From assembly GCA_964644025.1 (NCBI GenBank), contig CAZXVW010000174.1, forward strand, positions 1 to 9,277: 9,277 nucleotides of DNA, in the 5' to 3' direction. The DNA comes from CAZXVW01 sp964644025 (GTDB taxonomy: Bacteria > Acidobacteriota > Terriglobia > Bryobacterales > Bryobacteraceae). Shown in pieces: positions 1-6,068 of this stretch. The number at the start of each line of letters is the position of its first letter. Within the stretch, counting starts at the first letter, position 1. A program made the position numbers and the translations under genes. The notes beneath the pieces are model-generated. The model was not told the origin of the DNA, searched no databases, and saw only the letters and a list, made by a program, of their open reading frames with translations.

Positions 1-1
1 G

Positions 2-772
2 CACCCGTTCAACCTCGGTCCCAACATGACCGGCCGCGACGAAAGACTCGCCGCCTGGCCCCGGACCAAGGAAGTGGTCAGCGACCAGTTGGCCGAATAT
101 TATGGCATGATCACTCACCTGGATGGCCAGATCGGACGAGTGCTGCAGGCGCTGGAGGAATCCGGCCACGCCGACAACACCATCATCATTTACGCGGCTG
201 ATCACGGGTTGGCGGTCGGCAGCCATGGCCTGCTCGGCAAACAAAGCATCTACGAGTGCGCGCAGCGATGCCCGCTCATTTTCGCCGGACCGGGCATCCC
301 GAAAGGGCAGTCCTCGCGCGCCTTTACTTACTTGCTGGACGTATTTCCGACAGTGGCTTCCCTGGCCGGGGTCACCCCGCCTGCCGGCCTCGACGGCCAC
401 GATCTGTCTCCCATCTGGCGAGGAGAGAAGCAGAAGGTCCGGGACTCCGTCTTTCTGGCCTTCACCAACTGGATGAGATCGGTTCGCGATGAACGCTACA
501 AGCTGATCCGCTACCCCCAGATCAACTACGTGCAGTTGTTCGATCTGCAGAACGATCCTCACGAGATGCGCAACCTGGCTGACGAGCCGGCCCAGGCCGG
601 CCGGATCCAGCAACTGACCGAACTGCTGAAGCAGTGGCAGCAGAAGGTTGGCGATTCGCAACCGCTGAGCGTCGATAAACCGCAGCCGAAGGAGATTGAC
701 CTCACCGGGCGGAAGCGTGAACCCGATAAGTGGCAGCCCGACTGGATCGTCAAGAAGTATTTCAGTCAGTAA
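2..772 (+). CDS. Sulfatase (arylsulfatase/choline-sulfatase superfamily), C-terminal part, 5' truncated by window edge
   Basis: The frame is open from the first full codon at position 2, so the gene begins upstream; the ATG at 26 is an internal Met, not a start. About 256 residues are visible. The N-terminal half, with the formylglycine motif (C/S-x-P-x-R) and the first metal-binding aspartates, is missing. Seen here: an 'AEYYGMITHLDGQIG' helix typical of S1-type sulfatases, then 'YAADHG' at about 194-208, giving the distal Asp-His metal/sulfate ligand pair used by choline-sulfatase-like branches in place of Asp-Asn, and the active-site Lys of 'LLGKQ' at 239-241. 'LDVFPTVASLAGV', 'GLDGHDLSPIW' and 'LFDLQNDPHEMRNLA' are the usual C-terminal subdomain landmarks. 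A tail rich in Pro, Lys and Trp follows. The enzyme should hydrolyse sulfate esters, probably outside the cytoplasm, but the signal peptide is not visible. Family membership is clear; the substrate is not predictable. Confidence 0.93.
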   Translation, partial: HPFNLGPNMTGRDERLAAWPRTKEVVSDQLAEYYGMITHLDGQIGRVLQALEESGHADNTIIIYAADHGLAVGSHGLLGKQSIYECAQRCPLIFAGPGIPKGQSSRAFTYLLDVFPTVASLAGVTPPAGLDGHDLSPIWRGEKQKVRDSVFLAFTNWMRSVRDERYKLIRYPQINYVQLFDLQNDPHEMRNLADEPAQAGRIQQLTELLKQWQQKVGDSQPLSVDKPQPKEIDLTGRKREPDKWQPDWIVKKYFSQ

Positions 773-793
773 GCGTTCCGTATTCCTGCTCAA

Positions 794-826
794 CCGGCGG
801 AACTGAATTGTCCGCGCCGCCGCCGG
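794..826. terminator. Possible hairpin downstream of the first sulfatase
   Basis: CCGGCGG (794-800) and CCGCCGG (820-826) are perfect inverted repeats. An alternative shorter inner stem, GCGGA (797-801) with TCCGC (811-815), is also possible. The hairpin begins 21 nt after the sulfatase stop. No T-run follows on either strand, so it is at best a non-canonical terminator or mRNA 3' end stabiliser. In such GC-rich sequence a 7-bp repeat can arise by chance. Confidence 0.22.
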
Positions 827-863
827 GTCCGCGCGCGTGGCGGGCGGCGGCGCCTCCCGGGCG

Positions 864-893
864 CTGAATCCGGCCGGCCGACTGTGCTACCAT
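864..893 (+). promoter_or_regulatory. Weak candidate promoter for the EF-G-like gene
   Basis: TACCAT (888-893) matches four of six bases of the -10 consensus and is preceded by TGC, an extended -10 signature. CTGAAT (864-869), 18 nt upstream, is a poor -35 (three of six). A 10-bp palindrome, CGGCCGGCCG (871-880), fills most of the spacer. Transcription would start near 900, leaving a leader of about 50 nt that contains the ribosome binding site. The position is plausible but the match is weak. Confidence 0.3.
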
Positions 894-934
894 CCACAGT
901 TTAGGGCGGCATACGCCCGCCTTCCGGCCCCGCT

Positions 935-940
935 GAGGAG
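935..940 (+). promoter_or_regulatory. Ribosome binding site selecting the GTG start at 949
   Basis: GAGGAG at 935-940 lies 8 nt before the GTG at 949. This is good Shine-Dalgarno spacing, and it supports GTG as the real start because the encoded protein begins just before the P-loop, where EF-G-like proteins normally start. Confidence 0.7.
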
Positions 941-948
941 TAAGTCCA

Positions 949-3045
949 GTGAAAGTTTACGCAGGCACCGATATCCGCAACGTCGCTGTGACCGGCCACG
1001 GCAATTCGGGAAAGACGTCCCTGGTGGCCGGCATCCTGTACGCCGCCGGCGTCACCACGCGCCTCACCCGCGCCGACGAGGGCAACACGCTTACCGATTT
1101 CGACGAGGAAGAAATCAACCGGAAAATCACCATCTCCACGGCGATCGCCTTCGCCGAGTGGAAAAAGCACAAGATCAATCTGCTGGACACCCCCGGTTTC
1201 AACATCTTTCTCAATGACACCAAGGCGTCGCTGGCGGCCGCCGATTCCTCCATCATCATGGTCGACGGCGTCGCCGGCGTCGAGGTCCAGACGGAAAAGG
1301 TGTGGAGCTTCGCCGATGAGTTCTCGCTGCCCCGCCTCCTGGTGGTCAACAAGCTGGACCGCGAGCGCGGCAGCTTCGACCGGGCCCTGGAAAGCATCCG
1401 CGAGGCCTTCGGCCGCACGGCCATCCCGCTGCAGCTCCCGATCGGTTCCGAGCAGGCTTACCGCGGCGTCATCGACCTCATCACGATGAAGGCGTACACC
1501 TATACGCCGGACGGGGACGGGCGGGGAGCGGAGATCGAGATCCCCGCCGAGAACAACGAGGCCGCCGAAAAGGCGCACGAGCAACTGGTGGAGATGATTG
1601 CCGAGGGCAAGGACGAGCTCATGGAGGAGTTCTTCGAAAAGGGCACGCTCTCGGCCGAACGGATCATCGAAGGCTTGCGCGATGCGGTTCGCGAACGCCG
1701 CCTTTACCCGATCCTCTGCGCCTCGGCGCTGCGCAACATCGGCACCGACCGGATCCTGGATTTCATCGTCGACAGTTTCCCGGCACCCGTGGAAACCGAG
1801 CCGGTCAGGGGCGTCTCCGGCGAAGAGGAGATCGAGCGCCGCGTCAGCGACGAGGAGCCCGCCTCCGCTTTTGTGTTCAAGACCGTAGCCGATCCGTTCG
1901 CCGGCCGGCTTTCTTACTTCAAGGTCATATCCGGGGTCATCAAGAACGACGCCCCCCTGATGAACTCCCGCACCGGCACCACCGAGCGGCTGGCGCACCT
2001 CGGCTGCCTGAAGGGCAAGGAAATTCAGCCCGTCACCGAACTCCACGCCGGCGATATCGGCGCGGTGGCCAAGCTCAAGGATACGCTCACCGGGGACACG
2101 CTTTACGACAAGGCGGCTCCCATCGCTTACCCGCCGGTCCGGTTGCCGGAGCCTTCGATCGCCTTCGCCGTGCAGGCCAAGTCCCGGAATGACGAGGACC
2201 GGATGGGCCAGGCGATCCAGCGAATCCTGGAAGAGGACCCGTCGCTCCGCTTCTACCGCGACCCGCAAACCAAGGAGTTTCTGCTCGCCGGCAGCGGCCA
2301 GCAACAGGTGGAGGTCGCCGTCAGCCGGCTGAACAAGCGCTACGGCGTCAACGTCGAGCTGCGCGCTCCCAAGATCCCCTATCGCGAAACCATTCGCGGC
2401 ACCGCCGATGTGCACGGGCGCCACAAGAAGCAAACCGGCGGTCACGGGCAATTCGGGGATTGCAAGATCCGGGTCTCCCCGCTCGAGCGGGGCCAGAAGT
2501 TCGAATTCGTCAACGAAATCTTCGGCGGCGCGATTCCGAAGCAGTTCATCCCGGCGGTCGAAAAGGGCATCCTCGAAGCCGCCGAACAGGGATACCTGGC
2601 CGGCTACCCGGTGGTCGACTTCAAGGTGGTTCTTTACGACGGCAGCTACCACGAGGTCGATTCCAATGAGCTTTCCTTCAAGCTCGCCGGCCGGAAGGCG
2701 TTTCGCCTGGCCATGGAACAGGCCAGGCCCGCGCTGCTGGAGCCGATCATGAGGGTTGAGGTGCAGGCCCCGGTCGAGTATGCCGGTGACCTGATGGGCG
2801 ATCTGAACGGCCGTCGCGGGCGTATCTCCGGCATGGAGGTCAAGGGCAACAAGCAGATCATCCGCGCCCTGGCGCCGATGGCCGAGATGCTGAGCTACCA
2901 GAACGACCTGACCTCTATGACCCAGGGACGCGCTTCCTTCAGCATGGAATTCGATCACTACGACTTCGTCCCCCAGAACCTGGCCGAGAAGATCATCGCC
3001 GCCGCCAAGGCGGCCAAAGCGGGCGAAGCCGAGGAAGAAGAATGA
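949..3045 (+). CDS. Elongation factor G-like translational GTPase (EF-G2 / TM_1651 type)
   Basis: This 698-residue protein has the full EF-G domain order: GTPase domain (about 1-285), beta-barrel domain II (about 305-388), domain III (about 400-475), domain IV (about 478-600) and domain V (about 601-675). Visible G motifs are the P-loop GHGNSGKT (16-23), switch I 'RKITIST' (58-64), DTPGF (80-84), NKLD (134-137) and CASAL (257-261). Canonical EF-G has AHIDAGKT and DTPGHVDF. The GHxxSGKT P-loop and loss of the catalytic His (here Phe84) place it in the EF-G-like paralogue group (EF-G2, TM_1651), not the main translocase FusA. It begins at GTG behind GAGGAG. The tail (about 683-698) is Ala/Lys/Glu-rich, as is common in this group. 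No rpsL, rpsG or tuf neighbours are present, which also argues against FusA. It probably binds GTP and ribosomes in the cytoplasm; its exact role is not known for the group. I am sure of the superfamily and fairly sure of the subgroup. Confidence 0.95.
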   Translation: MKVYAGTDIRNVAVTGHGNSGKTSLVAGILYAAGVTTRLTRADEGNTLTDFDEEEINRKITISTAIAFAEWKKHKINLLDTPGFNIFLNDTKASLAAADSSIIMVDGVAGVEVQTEKVWSFADEFSLPRLLVVNKLDRERGSFDRALESIREAFGRTAIPLQLPIGSEQAYRGVIDLITMKAYTYTPDGDGRGAEIEIPAENNEAAEKAHEQLVEMIAEGKDELMEEFFEKGTLSAERIIEGLRDAVRERRLYPILCASALRNIGTDRILDFIVDSFPAPVETEPVRGVSGEEEIERRVSDEEPASAFVFKTVADPFAGRLSYFKVISGVIKNDAPLMNSRTGTTERLAHLGCLKGKEIQPVTELHAGDIGAVAKLKDTLTGDTLYDKAAPIAYPPVRLPEPSIAFAVQAKSRNDEDRMGQAIQRILEEDPSLRFYRDPQTKEFLLAGSGQQQVEVAVSRLNKRYGVNVELRAPKIPYRETIRGTADVHGRHKKQTGGHGQFGDCKIRVSPLERGQKFEFVNEIFGGAIPKQFIPAVEKGILEAAEQGYLAGYPVVDFKVVLYDGSYHEVDSNELSFKLAGRKAFRLAMEQARPALLEPIMRVEVQAPVEYAGDLMGDLNGRRGRISGMEVKGNKQIIRALAPMAEMLSYQNDLTSMTQGRASFSMEFDHYDFVPQNLAEKIIAAAKAAKAGEAEEEE

Positions 3046-3058
3046 TGGCCGGCGGCGG

Positions 3059-3096
3059 GTGGTCGAAACATTTTCCCTCGGTTTTGTTTCGGCCAC
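3059..3096. repeat. 12-bp inverted repeat after the EF-G-like gene; possible terminator or operator
   Basis: GTGGTCGAAACA (3059-3070) pairs with TGTTTCGGCCAC (3085-3096) over all 12 positions, with one U-G wobble and a 14-nt pyrimidine-rich loop. It starts 13 nt after the stop of the EF-G-like gene and ends 2 nt before the candidate -35 of the transglycosylase gene. No uridine tract follows on the + strand, so it is not a textbook intrinsic terminator. It could end or protect the upstream mRNA, or act as a binding site next to the downstream promoter. The pairing is directly visible; the function is inferred. Confidence 0.5.
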
Positions 3097-3098
3097 GC

Positions 3099-3127
3099 TT
3101 GCCGCGGGCGCCGGTTTCGTGTAGAGT
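3099..3127 (+). promoter_or_regulatory. Sigma-70-like promoter for the lytic transglycosylase gene
   Basis: TTGCCG (3099-3104) matches four of six -35 positions and TAGAGT (3122-3127) matches four of six -10 positions, separated by the ideal 17 nt. It lies 59 nt before the ATG at 3187, after a hairpin that closes the previous gene. This implies that the transglycosylase is transcribed independently of the EF-G-like gene. Confidence 0.5.
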
Positions 3128-3186
3128 GTTGGAATCGTAGCCGGCCGCCGGCGGCGCGCCGGTCACTCCCCGGTCTGGACGCGAAG

Positions 3187-4794
3187 ATGAGGACACCCCG
3201 GCCATCGCTGGTGCTGTTGGTTTTCCTGGCAGCATTGCTGAGCGCCAGCACGGGCTGCGCGCCGTTCCCCTGGCGCCCGTCCGCCGCCGCGATCGCTCCC
3301 GCTCCCCCGCCAGCGCCCAGAATACCCGAACCGCCGGCCATCCCTGCCGAAGCGGAGCCGGTGCGCCTGCCCGGCTTCGTCCAAACCGCCGTGGAAAGCG
3401 CGGCGCACAGTCCGGAGATCGACGCGGTCATCCAGGAGGCGGAGGAGCGCTTCCGGGCGGGCGTATCTTTTTTCCAGCAGGGCGATCTGGAGAACGCCCG
3501 CGCGCAGTTTGACCGCTCGATCGAGGCCCTGCTCGAGGCGCCCCGGGATGCGCTGGACCGGGATAGGGTCAGGGTGAAGTGCCAGGAGCTGGCCGAGGCG
3601 ATCTACCGGTACGACATCGAAGGTCTCACGGCCCCGGAACGCGAGCTGGGCTTCGATACCTCCCCGCTGGACGACGTCATGGCCGTGACGTTCCCGGTGG
3701 ATCCGAACATCGAACTCGACGTTACCGAGGAGCTGAAGCTGCCGGTCTCGGAGCTGCCGCTGGAGGTGAACGGCGAGGTCTTGCGTTACATCAACTACTT
3801 CTCGTCGCCGCCGGGCCGCAAGGTTCTCCTGGACGGGCTGCGGCGCGCCGGGCGCTACCGGGCCATGATTCGGCGCATTCTCGACGAGGAGGGAGTTCCC
3901 CAGGAGTTGGTCTACCTGGCTCAGGCCGAGTCCGGCTTCAAACCGCGGGCGGTTTCGCGAAAGCACGCCACCGGCATGTGGCAGTTCATGTCGCTGCGGG
4001 CGCGGGAGTACGGTCTCAAGCGCACCCGCTCCTACGACGACCGCCTCGACCCGGAGAAGGCGACCCGGGCCGCGGCCCGCCACCTCCGCGACCTCTACGA
4101 GCAGCTCGGCGACTGGTACCTGGCCATCGCCGCTTACAATTGCGGACCCTCGAAGATCAACCAGGCCGTCCGGCGCACCGGCTACGCGGATTTCTGGGAA
4201 CTGTCCCGGCGCGGCGTGCTGCCGCGGGAGACCCGCAAATATGTCCCCATCATTTTGGCCATCGCGGTCATGGCGAAGAATCCCGCCAAGTACGGTCTGG
4301 AGAACGTGGTTACGGATCCCCCACTCGAATACAACACCATCGAAGTGACCGCGAGCACTCATCTCGGTCTGATCGCCGACGTCCTGGGCCGGCCGCTCTC
4401 CGAGATCCGCGAACTGAATCCCGCCATCCTCCACGACGTGGCGCCCGCCGGCTATACGGTCCACGTTCCCAAGGGGACAGTGCGCTTCGTGATGGCCGCG
4501 CTGGAAACCGTGCCGGCCAGCCGCCGCGCCTCCTGGCGCGTGCACCGCGTCAGCGACGGGGAAACGCTCACCGAAATCGCCCGCTTGTACCGGACCACCG
4601 CCGAGCGAATCGCTTTGGCTAACGGCGGCGCGCTGACGGCGCCGGAAGCCGGCGACCTGCTCGTGATTCCCGTGAGCTACTCCCGGCGCCTGCGGCCCGC
4701 AAGCTCCCGCGCTCCCGCGTCCCAAAAGAAGACCGTGCCCAGGAAATCGGCTTCGACGGCAAAGACACCCCTCCATTCCGCCGCGGGTGCGTGA
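3187..4794 (+). CDS. MltD-like membrane-bound lytic murein transglycosylase (SLT + LysM), lipoprotein
   Basis: This 535-residue protein should cleave the MurNAc-GlcNAc bond of peptidoglycan, forming 1,6-anhydro-MurNAc ends. The N-terminus has basic residues, a hydrophobic stretch (8-18) and an ASTGC lipobox-like site (Cys24), suggesting a lipoprotein; Ser at -3 is atypical. A Pro/Ala-rich linker (25-63) follows, then a single TPR-like helical pair (about 86-118). The SLT catalytic domain spans about 222-370, with catalytic Glu248 in AQAESGF, GMWQFM (263-268) and AYNCGP (316-321), the hallmark motifs of family 1 enzymes. A degenerate LysM-like segment (about 383-428) and a clear LysM (about 452-496) should bind glycan strands. 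The C-terminal tail (499-535) is basic and Ser/Ala-rich. ATG 3187 is chosen because it gives the signal sequence directly; no strong ribosome binding site precedes it. MltD is the nearest named family, but the architecture is not identical enough to use the symbol. Confidence 0.94.
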   Translation: MRTPRPSLVLLVFLAALLSASTGCAPFPWRPSAAAIAPAPPPAPRIPEPPAIPAEAEPVRLPGFVQTAVESAAHSPEIDAVIQEAEERFRAGVSFFQQGDLENARAQFDRSIEALLEAPRDALDRDRVRVKCQELAEAIYRYDIEGLTAPERELGFDTSPLDDVMAVTFPVDPNIELDVTEELKLPVSELPLEVNGEVLRYINYFSSPPGRKVLLDGLRRAGRYRAMIRRILDEEGVPQELVYLAQAESGFKPRAVSRKHATGMWQFMSLRAREYGLKRTRSYDDRLDPEKATRAAARHLRDLYEQLGDWYLAIAAYNCGPSKINQAVRRTGYADFWELSRRGVLPRETRKYVPIILAIAVMAKNPAKYGLENVVTDPPLEYNTIEVTASTHLGLIADVLGRPLSEIRELNPAILHDVAPAGYTVHVPKGTVRFVMAALETVPASRRASWRVHRVSDGETLTEIARLYRTTAERIALANGGALTAPEAGDLLVIPVSYSRRLRPASSRAPASQKKTVPRKSASTAKTPLHSAAGA

Positions 4795-4856
4795 ATCCGG
4801 CTTCGCCCGCGCCCTGGATCCGATCCGGTGTCCCCCCCGGCAGGCGCAACCAGCCG

Positions 4857-4886
4857 TTGACAGCCTTGCCGGGAACAAGAGATATT
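4857..4886 (+). promoter_or_regulatory. Sigma-70-like promoter for the VWFA-domain gene
   Basis: A perfect TTGACA -35 (4857-4862) is followed after 18 nt by GATATT (4881-4886), a four-of-six -10 that includes the key A and final T. Transcription would start near 4893, only about 18 nt before the ATG at 4911. Because the element lies inside the longer reading frame that starts at GTG 4791, it supports the ATG at 4911 as the real start. Confidence 0.55.
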
Positions 4887-4910
4887 TACTGTCATGGCTG
4901 GGGGCTGCGA

Positions 4911-6029
4911 ATGGAGCGTGTGAGGAGAAGCCCGGCGCGGCTGCTTGCTCTGCTGCTAGCCGCAACCTCTCTGCTTGCGTTCTCCGAGCCACCGGAAGCG
5001 GCGCCCGCCGCGGGCCCCGCCGGTGCGCAAGAGCCGGGATTCGTCATTCGCACCGAGACGCAGCTCGTCCTGGTTCCCTTCTACGTCGTTCATAAGAAGA
5101 AGTATGTCGAGGACCTGGGGAAGGAAGAGATCCAGGTCCTCGAGGACAATGTTCCACAGAAGATCGCCATCTTCGAAGGCCCCGGCACGGCTGGCCGCAC
5201 CATACCCATCGACGTGACGCTGCTGCTCGATGTCAGCCTCAGCGTGATGAACAAGAGCCTGCTGGACGGCTTTTCCGTCCGCGACACCCTTTTCGACGGG
5301 CTGGGCGACAATGTCCGGGTCTCGGTCTACGCGTTCGCCAACAAGCTGCGGCGCTTCACCGCCCCAACGCACGACCTGAAAAAACTGGAAACCGCCCTGA
5401 CCCGCGCCTACGAATCGGCGCACGGCGGCACGCGGCTTTACGAGGCCGTCGTCCGCGCCTGCGAGGACAGCGCGCGGTTCAGCGCCGGACGAAACCGGCT
5501 CATGGTGATTCTCTCGGACGGCTTTTCCACCGCCAAGACTCCGCCGGATGAGGCGATCGCCGCCGCCCGTTACTTCGGCATGACGCTCTACCCGGTGGTG
5601 CTCGGCCACGCGGCCATCGTGCAGCGGGCCGCAAAAGGCCGTTCCCAGACGCCGATGCGCGGCCGGATCAATATCCGAAGCCGGAGCCCGTGGGGCCGCC
5701 GGCTGCTCCCCGGCGCCGGCGTTTCCACCGGGCGCGCGCGAATCCAGAACGAGCGCCAGTCCCGGGCCCATCAACTCGAGCTGCGCATGGCCCGCTTCGC
5801 TGCTATTGGCGATGCCACCGGCGGGCGCAGCTTCGACCCCATTACGGTCAACAACATGATGATCCGGAAGATACTGCGCGCCATTGTCAAGCAGGTGCAG
5901 GACCAGTACGTCGCAGGTTACTACCCGGCTTCCTCGGGAGCGGAGAAAAGGCCGCATCCGGTGAAAGTGATTCTGCGCAACCCCAACAGGGGCAAGATCT
6001 ACGGCGGTGAGCGGGTCGTCTCTCACTGA
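4911..6029 (+). CDS. Secreted VWFA-domain protein (VWFA-related Acidobacterial domain family)
   Basis: From ATG 4911 the product has 372 residues. It starts with a signal peptide (basic MERVRRSPAR, hydrophobic LLALLLAATSLLAF) and a Pro/Ala-rich stretch to about residue 40. An N-terminal beta-rich segment (about 45-90) ending in 'LEDNVPQKIAIFE' is characteristic of the Acidobacterial VWFA family. The VWFA domain (about 100-232) keeps a complete MIDAS: DVSLS (Asp107, Ser109, Ser111), Thr173 in GGTRLYEA, and Asp203 in LSDG, so divalent metal binding is expected. An Arg-rich insert (about 238-285) follows, then 'FAAIGDATGG' and a C-terminal beta segment containing YVAGYYP. The frame stays open upstream to a GTG at 4791 that overlaps the transglycosylase stop. 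I prefer ATG 4911 because the signal peptide then sits at the N-terminus and a promoter lies just upstream; a G-rich stretch (4900-4904) may be the ribosome binding site. The molecular role is unknown; binding of an extracellular or envelope partner is inferred. Confidence 0.92.
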   Translation: MERVRRSPARLLALLLAATSLLAFSEPPEAAPAAGPAGAQEPGFVIRTETQLVLVPFYVVHKKKYVEDLGKEEIQVLEDNVPQKIAIFEGPGTAGRTIPIDVTLLLDVSLSVMNKSLLDGFSVRDTLFDGLGDNVRVSVYAFANKLRRFTAPTHDLKKLETALTRAYESAHGGTRLYEAVVRACEDSARFSAGRNRLMVILSDGFSTAKTPPDEAIAAARYFGMTLYPVVLGHAAIVQRAAKGRSQTPMRGRINIRSRSPWGRRLLPGAGVSTGRARIQNERQSRAHQLELRMARFAAIGDATGGRSFDPITVNNMMIRKILRAIVKQVQDQYVAGYYPASSGAEKRPHPVKVILRNPNRGKIYGGERVVSH

Positions 6030-6052
6030 CCGGCGCAGGGCTGACACTGTGT

Positions 6053-6059
6053 GGGAAGA
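6053..6059 (+). promoter_or_regulatory. Ribosome binding site selecting the ATG at 6069
   Basis: GGGAAGA at 6053-6059 lies 9 nt before the ATG at 6069. It supports this start over the in-frame GTG at 6051, which would add six residues before the signal peptide and has no comparable site upstream. Confidence 0.6.
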
Positions 6060-6068
6060 TACAATATC

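Noticed and set aside
26..28. ATG at 26 as the start of the first sulfatase
   Set aside because: The frame is open to the window edge and the visible part lacks the whole catalytic N-terminal half, so this is an internal Met of a gene that begins upstream.
901..3096. A 731-codon open frame on the minus strand opposite the EF-G-like gene
   Set aside because: It is a by-product of strong GC bias at third positions. The encoded sequence is low-complexity (rich in Gly, Leu, Asp, Val, Arg), shows no domain, and the + strand gene is unmistakable.
3163..4992. A 609-codon open frame on the minus strand opposite the transglycosylase gene
   Set aside because: It has the same compositional cause, no recognisable motifs, and overlaps a gene with clear catalytic motifs.
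4956..6047. A 363-codon minus-strand frame opposite the VWFA gene
   Set aside because: Its composition mirrors the sense codons, there is no domain, and the + strand MIDAS motifs are complete.
6051..6053. GTG at 6051 as the start of the plus-strand sulfatase
   Set aside because: It would use up the ribosome binding site for the ATG at 6069 and add residues before a complete signal peptide.
6060..6065. TACAAT as a -10 element for the plus-strand sulfatase
   Set aside because: It matches five of six bases, but transcription would begin at or after the ATG at 6069, and the only -35-like hexamer (CTGACA, 6041-6046) is just 13 nt away.
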